Made by a program: the position numbers and the translations under genes. A stretch of 64,000 nt of DNA from an uncultured Dorea sp. (GTDB taxonomy: Bacteria > Bacillota > Clostridia > Lachnospirales > Lachnospiraceae): assembly GCA_910577685.1 (NCBI GenBank), contig CAJTOH010000016.1, positions 1 through 64,000 on the forward strand, in the 5' to 3' direction. Shown here in pieces: positions 26,034-33,712 of this stretch. Position 1 is the first letter of the stretch, and every line of letters starts with the position of its first letter. The notes under the pieces are model-generated. The model searched no databases. It was not told where the DNA came from and saw only the letters and a program-made list of their open reading frames with translations.

Positions 26034-27284
26034 ATGAGCAAGGTATACATTTTAGGTGGAGCGCAGACAGATTTCGAGCGCAACTGGACTAAAGAAGGAA
26101 AGGGAATGGCGGCGCTTCTCAAGGAAGTCATGGCAGACGGATTGGAGGATGCTAAGCTTTCCTTTGATGATATAAAACAATTGAATAAAGATAACCGTGT
26201 CTCCTGCTTTGTGGGAAATTTCATTGCAGAAAAATACACGGAGCAGGGGCATCTTGGAGCTTTTCTGACGGAGGTTGATGCGGCGTTTTATGGCGTTCCG
26301 TCGGCAAGGTACGAGGCGGCTTGTGCCAGCTCTTCCGTAGCGATAGATGCGGCGGCTACAAAGATAAGGGCAGATGAATATGATGTTGCGATTGTAGTGG
26401 GCTGGGAATTGATGAAAACCGTTGATTCGGCGGTTGGCGGCGATTTCCTTGGCAGAGCCGCCTACTACGACAGAGAAAGTAAGGGGATAGCTCTGCCGTT
26501 CCCGAAGTTATTCGGTAAGTTGGCAGACGAGACGTTGAAGAAATATTCGGAACTTGATGAAAGGCGGTACTTGGACGCACTGGCTCAGATCAGTGTCATC
26601 AATTTTGGAAACGCAAAGCGCAATCCTCTGGCACAAACCCGTAGGTGGTTCATGAGTTACGAGCAGGCAAGCGCGAGAGGTACGGACACAAACCCGCTTG
26701 TAGGCGGAAAACTGGCCGTTTCCGATTGCTCACAGGTTACGGATGGGGCGGCGGTTGCGGTATTGTGCAGCGAGAAGTTTATTGCTGAGCGGGGGATAAA
26801 GAATAAGCCGATCGTCAAGGGCTATGGACATAGGGTTGCTCCCATGCTGTTTGAGAAGAAGATGGGAAATAATGAGGGGTCTGCATATATTCTCCCATGG
26901 ACAAGGCAGGCCGTATTGGACGCTTACGGAAGATCGGGGATGACTGTCGAGGATATCGACGTATTTGAAACCCACGACTGCTTTACAAGTTCCGAATATG
27001 CGGCGATAAGCGCGTTCGGTCTCACGGAGCCCGGAAAAGAGTATGAAGCTGTGGAGAGCGGGCTGATTGCCTTTGATGGGAAGAAGCCGGTCAATCCGAG
27101 CGGAGGCCTGATTGGATGCGGGCATCCCGTAGGAGCGTCAGGTGCCCGTATGTTCCTTGACCTTTATAAACAGGTGACAGGAACGGCTGGCGAGTATCAA
27201 ACGGCGGGCGCTAAAAATGCTTTGATGCTGAATATCGGCGGAAGCGCGACAACAAATTATGTTTATATCGTAGGGATGGAATAA
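26034..27284 (+). CDS. Thiolase-family protein (SCP-x/acetyl-CoA acetyltransferase-like)
   Basis: A 416-residue thiolase. The nucleophilic cysteine is in [13 protein letters not shown] (about 97), a histidine motif in [13 protein letters not shown], and the C-terminal cysteine/histidine in [16 protein letters not shown] (about 361). It resembles the SCP-x-like thiolase group. It could condense acetyl-CoA into acetoacetyl-CoA for the adjacent dehydrogenase to reduce to 3-hydroxybutyryl-CoA. The gene starts 6 bases after its neighbour's stop, so they are co-translated. Chain-length preference cannot be seen. Confidence 0.85.
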   Translation: MSKVYILGGAQTDFERNWTKEGKGMAALLKEVMADGLEDAKLSFDDIKQLNKDNRVSCFVGNFIAEKYTEQGHLGAFLTEVDAAFYGVPSARYEAACASSSVAIDAAATKIRADEYDVAIVVGWELMKTVDSAVGGDFLGRAAYYDRESKGIALPFPKLFGKLADETLKKYSELDERRYLDALAQISVINFGNAKRNPLAQTRRWFMSYEQASARGTDTNPLVGGKLAVSDCSQVTDGAAVAVLCSEKFIAERGIKNKPIVKGYGHRVAPMLFEKKMGNNEGSAYILPWTRQAVLDAYGRSGMTVEDIDVFETHDCFTSSEYAAISAFGLTEPGKEYEAVESGLIAFDGKKPVNPSGGLIGCGHPVGASGARMFLDLYKQVTGTAGEYQTAGAKNALMLNIGGSATTNYVYIVGME

Positions 27285-27321
27285 TTTAAACAAAAAAATC
27301 TCTCGTATAGAAAGGAAGAAA

Positions 27322-28386
27322 ATGGGTATGGCAAAGTACAACTCACCGGAATATTTCAAGGAGAAAACCTTGATGATCACAGGAGGCACCGGCTCGTTTG
27401 GCACTACGGTGCTGAAGCGATTCTTGACATCCGAAATTGAAGAAATACGGATTTTTTCAAGAGATGAAAAGAAACAGGATGATTTGCGGCACGAACTGCA
27501 GGCAAAGTATCCGGGACACTCTGAGAAAGTCAGATTCTTTATTGGAGATGTCAGGGATTTTAATTCTATAAGGGATGCGGTTGATGGCGTGGACTTTATT
27601 TTTCATGCCGCTGCATTAAAGCAGGTTCCTTCCTGTGAGTTTTTTCCCATTGAGGCGGTGAAAACAAACGTACTTGGTACAGAAAATATGCTTAACGCTG
27701 CCATTCAGGCAAAGGTAAAGAATGTTGTCTGTCTTTCTACTGACAAGGCGGCATATCCGATCAATTCGATGGGCATTTCCAAAGCGATGATGGAGAAGGT
27801 TATCAGGGCCAATGCGTTGAGGGCTGTGGAGAAGGGCGGAACCGTTATCTCCTGTACCCGATATGGAAATGTCATGTGTTCGCGGGGGTCAATCATTCCC
27901 CTGTTTATCGATCAGATTAAAGCAGGGAAGCCAATCACAATTACCGATCCAAATATGACAAGATTCCTGATGAATTTGGATGAAGCCGTGGATCTTGTTA
28001 TGTTTGCGTTTGAACATGCAAAGCCGGGGGAGCTTTTTGTGCAGAAATCCGATGCCAGCACAATCGGCGTGTTAGGACAAGCAGTCCAGAAATTGTTCGG
28101 TGACACAGGAATAAAGATTATAGGTGCACGTCATGGAGAGAAACTGTTTGAAACACTGCTGACTAATGAAGAGCGTGTCCGCTCGGAGGATATGGGCGAT
28201 TATTTCCGCGTAACGCCCGATGAACGTGGATTGAACTATGATAAATTCCTTGCTACTTATGGCGCGGTAACACAGGCGGATGATGCGTATACAAGTCATA
28301 ATACAACAAGGCTTGATGTTGACGGCACTGTGAAGAAGATTCTGACTACGGAGTATGTAAATGAACAACTGAACGGAAAGATTTGA
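27322..28386 (+). CDS. UDP-HexNAc 4,6-dehydratase-like SDR (CapE/FnlA type)
   Basis: A 354-residue extended short-chain dehydrogenase. The NAD motif is GGTGSFG (21-27), and FHAAALKQVPSCEFFPIEA and STDKAAYPINSMGISKAMMEK (about 137-157) are hallmarks of CapE/WbjB/FnlA enzymes, which have Met in place of the usual catalytic Tyr. They act on UDP-GlcNAc at C4-C6 with C5 inversion. The partner genes capF and capG for UDP-FucNAc are absent here, so the 4-keto product probably goes to an aminotransferase of this cluster. The start is ATG 27322 after AAAGGAAG. Confidence 0.84.
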   Translation: MGMAKYNSPEYFKEKTLMITGGTGSFGTTVLKRFLTSEIEEIRIFSRDEKKQDDLRHELQAKYPGHSEKVRFFIGDVRDFNSIRDAVDGVDFIFHAAALKQVPSCEFFPIEAVKTNVLGTENMLNAAIQAKVKNVVCLSTDKAAYPINSMGISKAMMEKVIRANALRAVEKGGTVISCTRYGNVMCSRGSIIPLFIDQIKAGKPITITDPNMTRFLMNLDEAVDLVMFAFEHAKPGELFVQKSDASTIGVLGQAVQKLFGDTGIKIIGARHGEKLFETLLTNEERVRSEDMGDYFRVTPDERGLNYDKFLATYGAVTQADDAYTSHNTTRLDVDGTVKKILTTEYVNEQLNGKI

Positions 28387-28417
28387 AAAAATATGATGAA
28401 GAGGAGAAACGGGCGAA

Positions 28418-29740
28418 ATGGAACTTTATAATAAGTTATTAACTCGTGATGAGAATCTGGCAGTCGTAGGACTTGGTTATGTTGGCATGCCTATTGCTCA
28501 TGCCTTTGCAAAAAAAGGACTCAATGTTATCGGGTTTGATCTGAATAAGGAGAAGATTGAACTGTATAAATCCGGCATAGATCCGACTAATGAAGTAGGA
28601 GACATAGAGATTAAGAATACAAGAATACGGTTTACTGCAGAGGAGACTGAATTGAGGAAAGCTAAGTTTATTATCGTTGCTGTCCCAACTCCTGTGAATA
28701 CTGATCACACTCCGGACTTAACTCCCGTTATCGGAGCCTCCGAGATTGTTGGGCGTAACCTTGTTCCGGGGGCTATTGTTGTCTATGAATCTACCGTTTA
28801 TCCAGGATGCACGGAAGATGTTTGTATTCCTATCCTTGAGAAGGAATCAGGGCTTACATGTGGTACTGATTTCAAGGCCGGCTACAGCCCTGAACGCATT
28901 AATCCCGGTGATAAGGTACATAGGCTCGAAAATATTCACAAGATTGTAAGCGGGATTGATAAGGAAAGTTTACAGGAAATCAAGGCTGTATATGATCTTG
29001 TAATTAAAGTAGGTACTCACCCTGTTTCTAACCTCCGCACGGCAGAAGCGGTAAAGGTCGTCGAGAACAGCCAAAGAGATATCAATATCGCCTTTATGAA
29101 TGAACTCGCCATGGTGTTCGATCGCATGGCTATCGACACAAACGAAGTGGTGGATGGAATGAATACCAAATGGAACGCTCTTGGTTTCCGGCCGGGACTT
29201 GTTGGCGGCCATTGTATTGGTGTTGATCCGTATTATTTCACCTACGAAGCCGAAAAGTTGGGATACCATTCTCAGATTATTCTGAATGGCCGTATTGTGA
29301 ACGACTCCATGGGAGCCTTTGTGGCAGACAAGGCTGTTAAGAAAATGATTGAAGCCGGACAGGCGCCGAAAAAGAGCAAGGTTGTAATTCTTGGATTAAC
29401 ATTTAAGGAAAATTGCCCTGATACGAGAAACAGCAAGGTTGGCGATATCATCAAGCAGCTTAATACATATGGCATAGAACCGATCGTAGTGGATCCTTGG
29501 GCAAATGAGAGAGATGCCATGGATGAGTATGGAGTTAAGCTCTCAAAGTTGGAGAGTGTATCTGATGCTGGCTGTGTAATTGTGGCAGTTGCTCATAATG
29601 AGTTTAAGGCGCTCACTCTGGACGATATTAAGAAGTTATATCGTAATAACGTCGATAATAGGAAAGTCCTGATTGATGTTAAGGGATTATATAGAATTGA
29701 AGATTTGAAGTCATCTGGTATGCAATGGTGGAGATTGTGA
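28418..29740 (+). CDS. Nucleotide sugar dehydrogenase (TviB/WbpO-like)
   Basis: A 440-residue UDP-glucose/UDP-HexNAc dehydrogenase. It has AVVGLGYVGMPIA (about 15-27), YSPERINPGD in the middle and the catalytic cysteine in VGGHCIGVDPYYF (about 261-273), ending with VDVKGLYRIEDL. The YSPERINPGDKVH signature is typical of enzymes that oxidise UDP-GalNAc or UDP-GlcNAc rather than UDP-glucose. It supplies a uronic-acid-type amino sugar to cluster 1. The shorter enzyme at 48008 is the more likely UDP-glucose dehydrogenase. Confidence 0.86.
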   Translation: MELYNKLLTRDENLAVVGLGYVGMPIAHAFAKKGLNVIGFDLNKEKIELYKSGIDPTNEVGDIEIKNTRIRFTAEETELRKAKFIIVAVPTPVNTDHTPDLTPVIGASEIVGRNLVPGAIVVYESTVYPGCTEDVCIPILEKESGLTCGTDFKAGYSPERINPGDKVHRLENIHKIVSGIDKESLQEIKAVYDLVIKVGTHPVSNLRTAEAVKVVENSQRDINIAFMNELAMVFDRMAIDTNEVVDGMNTKWNALGFRPGLVGGHCIGVDPYYFTYEAEKLGYHSQIILNGRIVNDSMGAFVADKAVKKMIEAGQAPKKSKVVILGLTFKENCPDTRNSKVGDIIKQLNTYGIEPIVVDPWANERDAMDEYGVKLSKLESVSDAGCVIVAVAHNEFKALTLDDIKKLYRNNVDNRKVLIDVKGLYRIEDLKSSGMQWWRL

Positions 29741-29762
29741 TAATAGTTTGGAGATATGATAC

Positions 29763-30650
29763 ATGGAAAAACACGCATATTTGATTCTTGCACATAAATG
29801 TGATTACACACTACAATCGCTAATCAGCATGCTTGATCATCCTATGAATGATATTTTTCTTCATATGGATATAAAATGCAAAGAATATAATGAAAATATA
29901 ATGCCAAAATGCGTATATTCTGGTTTTACCCTAGTAGACAGAACGAATGTTTCTTGGGGTGGGTACTCACAGATCAATGCAGAATTAGTACTATTAAAAG
30001 CTGCGGTCAATAAAGAAAAATATTTATATTACCATTTGCTGTCCGGAGAGGATTTGCAAATAAAAACTAATGAGTATATTCAAAATTTTTTCAAAGAAAA
30101 CAATGGCAAGGAGTTTATTCGATTTCAATCAGAAGATTTTAAGTATTGGGAAAGGGTACGATACTATTATTTTTTTCAGGAAAAAGCTGGAAGAAACCTA
30201 AATATATGGAGATTGATTGATAAATTTTTGGTTTGTTTCCAGAGAATGATTCGCATTAATCGACACCGAGGTATCGCCTTTCAGAAGGGTACGAACTGGT
30301 TTAGCATCACGGACAAGCTGGCTAGATATATTATTAGCAGGGAAGAGTGGATAAAATATACTTTTGCATATACACGTGCCTGTGACGAAATTTTTATACA
30401 AACATTGGTGAATTGTAACGATGAGTTCAAAAGAAACTTATATCATTTGCAATATGATAATGATTCGCATGCTATAATGCGTAAGATTGATTGGGAAAGA
30501 GGTAATCCATATACATTCACTGTTGCTGATTATCAAGAGTTAATGGAAAGTGAGATGCTTTGGGCAAGAAAGTTTAATTGTATAATAGATCATGAAATCA
30601 TCGATTTAATAAAAGAGCGGTTAGGGGGGGGGGTCCTGCCCGAGAATTAA
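29763..30650 (+). CDS. Core-2/I-branching-type (GT14-like) glycosyltransferase with a G tract at its 3' end
   Basis: A 295-residue protein. The N-terminus HAYLILAHKCDYTLQSLISML, then FLHMDIKC, VSWGGYSQINAEL, YYHLLSGEDLQI and FQKGTNWFSIT match the bacterial beta-1,6-N-acetylglucosaminyltransferase-like (branching) family. It is the last gene of cluster 1. Near its end is a ten-G run coding for Gly-Gly-Gly, leaving only VLPEN after it. A change in G number would alter only the last residues, adding up to about 35 codons in one frame. Slippage here may therefore have little effect, or the gene may once have continued further. Confidence 0.8.
   Translation: MEKHAYLILAHKCDYTLQSLISMLDHPMNDIFLHMDIKCKEYNENIMPKCVYSGFTLVDRTNVSWGGYSQINAELVLLKAAVNKEKYLYYHLLSGEDLQIKTNEYIQNFFKENNGKEFIRFQSEDFKYWERVRYYYFFQEKAGRNLNIWRLIDKFLVCFQRMIRINRHRGIAFQKGTNWFSITDKLARYIISREEWIKYTFAYTRACDEIFIQTLVNCNDEFKRNLYHLQYDNDSHAIMRKIDWERGNPYTFTVADYQELMESEMLWARKFNCIIDHEIIDLIKERLGGGVLPEN
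30624..30633 (+). repeat. Ten-G tract at the 3' end of the last cluster 1 gene
   Basis: Ten consecutive G, five codons before the stop. At nine G the tail would extend about 35 codons towards element 2. At eleven it would end after about ten different residues. Confidence 0.8.
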
Positions 30651-30677
30651 GCGTTTTATAAGATATTATTTTAAAAT

Positions 30678-30718
30678 GATTGTTGTAGTAGAAAATTTCT
30701 GGTACAACAATCTTTTTT
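30678..30718 (+). terminator. Terminator ending cluster 1
   Basis: A perfect 10 bp stem, GATTGTTGTA (30678-30687) with TACAACAATC (30703-30712), is followed by six T. It separates cluster 1 from the second invertible element. It also faces the leftward promoter of that element and may stop its OFF-state transcript. Confidence 0.85.
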
Positions 30719-30728
30719 ATTATAAATT

Positions 30729-30992
30729 TTCGCAGAGTATCCTACTCTAAGAAATATTTCTAAATAGCATATCTATTATAACTACCTTAGTTGAATAATT
30801 CAATAGCAAAATTGCTTTTAGAGGGTTTTTATCAATATTTGCTAGAGTTATGCGTAAATCATTCAAAAATATACGGGATAAATTCGCTCTATTTAAGGCG
30901 ATGAAACGTATAGTCTGTATTTTTTCTGAATTTTCTTAAAATAACTCCGGAAAATAATTTTAAATTTTTCGCAGAGTAGGATACTCTGCGAA
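30729..30992. other. Invertible promoter element 2 (OFF orientation)
   Basis: A 264 bp segment between perfect 20 bp inverted repeats: TTCGCAGAGTATCCTACTCT (30729-30748) and its reverse complement (30973-30992). The layout copies element 1: the repeat half-sites are identical, the promoter sits just inside the left repeat pointing left, and a loaP-like gene starts 4 bases beyond the right repeat. The central triplet is TCC on the left and GGA on the right, different from element 1 but again self-complementary. The interior is similar but diverged, and the 14 bp hairpin of element 1 is degenerate here. Inversion would switch on cluster 2. Confidence 0.85.
30775..30803 (-). promoter_or_regulatory. 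Promoter inside invertible element 2, pointing left
   Basis: On the minus strand, TTGAAT (30798-30803), a 17 bp spacer and TATAAT (30775-30780). Transcription would start near 30768 and meet the hairpin at 30678-30712 after about 60-90 bases. The promoter is nearly identical to that of element 1. Confidence 0.8.
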
Positions 30993-30996
30993 GGAT

Positions 30997-31557
30997 GTGG
31001 TTGTTATTTGGTATTTTTTTAATTGCCATAAACAGAATGAGCGGGAGACCTTGGATATCTGTAGACAGAATATGTCGAAAGGCGTCTTGCTGAATGCATT
31101 TGTCTTTACTTATGACAGGATGCGCAGATTTCAGGGAGAATGGCATATGGAGAAGCAGTTGATGTTTCCGGCAGGCGTGTTCCTTGAAAGTGATGATGAA
31201 GCGACGCTGATGGAGGAGCTTAGGCGGTATAGCAAAAAAGCAAAGCCGGGCGCAGTGTTTAAGGCCCTAGCTCCTGTAAAGAAAAGTGAGGAAATGTTCC
31301 TTAAGTCTCTCTGCGGGGAGTCACGCCATCTTGGCATGTCGAAAGGTGTGATTCAGGATGGGATTACTCAGATCACAGAAGGGCCGCTTCGGGGAATGGA
31401 AGAGAGAATATGTCGAATTGACAGGCATAAGAGGCTGGCGAGGCTTGCGGTTCCACAGGGGAGTTCCTTTCATCATAATTTAGCGGGAAACATGACATCA
31501 GAAAGTTTCGTTTTAAGGAGCGTTCCGGTGGGGCTTGAGATTATAGATAAAAAATAG
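30997..31557 (+). CDS. loaP: LoaP-type NusG-paralogue antiterminator of cluster 2
   Basis: A 186-residue protein about 80% identical by eye to the one encoded at 9524-10084, with the same NGN domain (IWYFFNCHKQNE, GEWHMEKQLMFPAGVF) and KOW-like region (ITEGPLRGMEERICRIDRHK). The start is GTG 30997, with AAGG in the right arm of invertible element 2. Differences concentrate in residues 7-30 and the C-terminal 35 residues, which may separate RNA targets. It probably lets polymerase traverse the ~15 kb cluster 2. The pair looks like a duplicated switch-plus-antiterminator cassette placed before two unrelated gene sets. Confidence 0.85.
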   Translation: MVVIWYFFNCHKQNERETLDICRQNMSKGVLLNAFVFTYDRMRRFQGEWHMEKQLMFPAGVFLESDDEATLMEELRRYSKKAKPGAVFKALAPVKKSEEMFLKSLCGESRHLGMSKGVIQDGITQITEGPLRGMEERICRIDRHKRLARLAVPQGSSFHHNLAGNMTSESFVLRSVPVGLEIIDKK

Positions 31558-31592
31558 GAATATCCGTAGTAAACGGAGGAGCAGAAAAGACG

Positions 31593-31652
31593 ATGGACAA
31601 AGAAAAGTACTTGCGTCCTATGAGGACGACAGAGCAAAGAAGCAGAGGTTAA
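31593..31652 (+). CDS. Candidate 19-residue peptide between loaP and the aminotransferase
   Basis: A short frame, MDKEKYLRPMRTTEQRSRG, starts at ATG 31593 behind CGGAGGAG with normal spacing and stops 6 bases before the aminotransferase ATG. The ribosome site is better than that of the next gene. It may be a leader peptide coupling translation into the operon. Nothing similar is seen after the cluster 1 loaP, and chance cannot be excluded. Confidence 0.35.
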   Translation: MDKEKYLRPMRTTEQRSRG

Positions 31653-31658
31653 TGAAAT

Positions 31659-33014
31659 ATGGATAAGAGAACAATCAGCTTTAGCCCGCCAGACATCAGC
31701 GAACTGGAAATTTCAGAAGTAGCAAACGTACTTCGTTCCGGTTGGATTACCACAGGACCGAGGACGAAGATGTTGGAGCGCCGTTTGGCGGCATATATAG
31801 AGACCGGGAAGAACGATATTGATTGTTCCGGCAAAGAGGCGATAGCAAAGTATAGCCAGCGGGTGGTATGTTTGAATTCCGCTACAGTGGCGGAAGAACT
31901 CAATTTGCGGATTCTTGGAATCGGAGCGGGTGATGAAGTTATCGTACCCGCATATACATATTCTGCATCTGCATCTGCCGCTATCCATTGTGGGGCTACG
32001 GTGAAATTTGTGGACATTCAAAAGGACAGGGACAAAGATAGTCACGCTCCCGAGATGGATTATGATGCGCTGGAAGCGGAAATTACTCCGAAGACTAAGG
32101 CAATTATTACGGTAGATCTGGGTGGTATCGTCTGCGATTATGACCGTGTGTTCGAGATTGCAGAGAAGAAGAGAAATCTCTTCACTCCGCTTAATGACCA
32201 CAGTAACCCATTAACCGACTTGGGAGGCAAAATACAGAAAGCAATCGGCCGCGTAGCTGTTGTGGCAGACTGTGCCCACAGTTTAGGGGCTTCAAGAGTT
32301 GTTTCCCGCACAGGTGAAGGACAAATCGAGAAGCAAAGGAAATACTGTGGTGCTATTGCTGATTTCACATCGTTCTCTTTCCACGCAGTGAAGAACTTTA
32401 CGACTGCAGAAGGCGGTGCGTCTACGTGGCTGCCGATAGAGGGTGTAGACAGTAAAGAAATCTATAAGATGTACCAGCTTCTGTCTCTCCATGGTCAGAA
32501 TAAGGATGCTCTGGCGAAAACGAAAATCGGCGCTTGGGAGTATGACATTATTGGTCCATGGTATAAGTGCAATATGACGGATATCATGGCGGCGATAGGT
32601 CTAAGACAGCTTGACCGTTATCCACGGCTTCTGGAGCGGCGGGGGGAGATTATCAATAGGTACGATCAGGCTTGTGATGAACTTGGAATATCACACCTTG
32701 TCCACCACTCCGATGCTATGGACAGCTCCAACCATCTGTACCTGATTCGTGTGCCGGGGATTGATGTGGGACAGCGTAACGAAATTATTGAAAAGCTAGC
32801 TGAGAGAGGCGTGGCTACCAATGTCCATTATAAGCCATTGCCGATGATGACAGCGTATAAGAAAATGAGCGGCGGGATTGAGAAATATCCAAACTCGTAT
32901 GATTACTATAAAAACTCGATCACGCTGCCGCTGCATACAAAGCTGACGGATGAGGATGTGGAGTATGTGTGTGAGTGCCTGAAAGATGTGATTAAAGAGG
33001 CAGGAAAATGCTAA
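31659..33014 (+). CDS. DegT/DnrJ/EryC1/StrS aminotransferase, cluster 2
   Basis: A 451-residue PLP enzyme. SFSPPDISELEISEVANVLR and SGWITTGPRTKMLERR open it, VADCAHSLGAS carries the PLP aspartate, and the lysine is in FSFHAVKNFTTAEGG (K about 245). It is longer than the typical 380 residues because of an insert (about 165-205) before the VADCAH motif. It probably aminates a UDP-4-keto sugar used by the adjacent initiating transferase, whose gene overlaps by 7 bases. As in cluster 1, the order is loaP, aminotransferase, phosphoglycosyl transferase. Confidence 0.87.
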   Translation: MDKRTISFSPPDISELEISEVANVLRSGWITTGPRTKMLERRLAAYIETGKNDIDCSGKEAIAKYSQRVVCLNSATVAEELNLRILGIGAGDEVIVPAYTYSASASAAIHCGATVKFVDIQKDRDKDSHAPEMDYDALEAEITPKTKAIITVDLGGIVCDYDRVFEIAEKKRNLFTPLNDHSNPLTDLGGKIQKAIGRVAVVADCAHSLGASRVVSRTGEGQIEKQRKYCGAIADFTSFSFHAVKNFTTAEGGASTWLPIEGVDSKEIYKMYQLLSLHGQNKDALAKTKIGAWEYDIIGPWYKCNMTDIMAAIGLRQLDRYPRLLERRGEIINRYDQACDELGISHLVHHSDAMDSSNHLYLIRVPGIDVGQRNEIIEKLAERGVATNVHYKPLPMMTAYKKMSGGIEKYPNSYDYYKNSITLPLHTKLTDEDVEYVCECLKDVIKEAGKC

Positions 33015-33703
33015 GGCAATGGGATGATCTTCCTGATTTTATGAAGACCTCGGAGGTTCGTCCCTATTGGGAAACGCTTAACAGCCGTCGGGGTCAGCTC
33101 GTCTTGAAACGTATCTTTGATCTCATTGTTGCTTTGGTGTTGCTTCTGGTTCTTGCAATACCGATGCTTATTATTGCGGTATGGATCAGGTTGGATAGTC
33201 CCGGACCGATTTTGTATCGTCAAGAACGCGTTACAACATATGGCAGACACTTTCGCATTCACAAGTTCCGTACTATGGTCAGCAATGCCGATAAGCTTGG
33301 TTCTGCAGTGACAGTTGAAAATGATAACAGAATCACAAGGGCTGGGAGCAGGTTGCGTAAGCTGCGTCTTGATGAGCTTCCGCAGATATTTGATGTGATA
33401 TCACACTCTATGAGTTTTGTGGGAACGAGACCGGAGGCTGTAAAATATGTGGAACAGTACGAAGCAGAATGGTATGCTACGCTGCTTATGCCGGCGGGAA
33501 TAACGAGTGAAGCAAGCATCAGGTATAAGGACGAGGACAGGTTGCTGAATGGGGCAGATGGAGTGGATAAGGTGTATGTGGAGGAAGTTCTTCCAGGGAA
33601 GATGAAGTGGAATTTGGAAAGTATTCGGAAGTACAGTTTTTTCGACGAGATAGCCACTGTGTTCCGAACAGTGCTTGCGGTGATGGGGAAGGAATATAAG
33701 TGA
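33008..33703 (+). CDS. Phosphoglycosyl transferase (initiating sugar transferase), cluster 2
   Basis: A 231-residue monotopic phosphoglycosyl transferase. RRGQLVLKRIFDLIVALVLLL gives the membrane-associated helix (about 27-60), then HKFRTMVSNADK, the catalytic pair in KLRLDELPQIFDV and MSFVGTRPE. It differs from the cluster 1 enzyme in the C-terminal region (YKDEDRLL, YVEEVLPGKMKWN), so it probably loads a different sugar on undecaprenyl phosphate. Its start overlaps the aminotransferase gene by 7 bases. Confidence 0.88.
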   Translation: MLRQWDDLPDFMKTSEVRPYWETLNSRRGQLVLKRIFDLIVALVLLLVLAIPMLIIAVWIRLDSPGPILYRQERVTTYGRHFRIHKFRTMVSNADKLGSAVTVENDNRITRAGSRLRKLRLDELPQIFDVISHSMSFVGTRPEAVKYVEQYEAEWYATLLMPAGITSEASIRYKDEDRLLNGADGVDKVYVEEVLPGKMKWNLESIRKYSFFDEIATVFRTVLAVMGKEYK

Positions 33704-33712
33704 GGTAGCAGA

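Noticed and set aside
9254..30992. The two 20 bp repeat pairs as ends of one large mobile or invertible element
   Set aside because: The central triplets differ between the two elements and match within each, which favours two separate small inversions over one 21 kb event.
32641..32646. Six-G runs elsewhere (for example 32641-32646, 34151-34156 and near 50065)
   Set aside because: Six G are within reach of chance and all lie in intact frames with no split gene.
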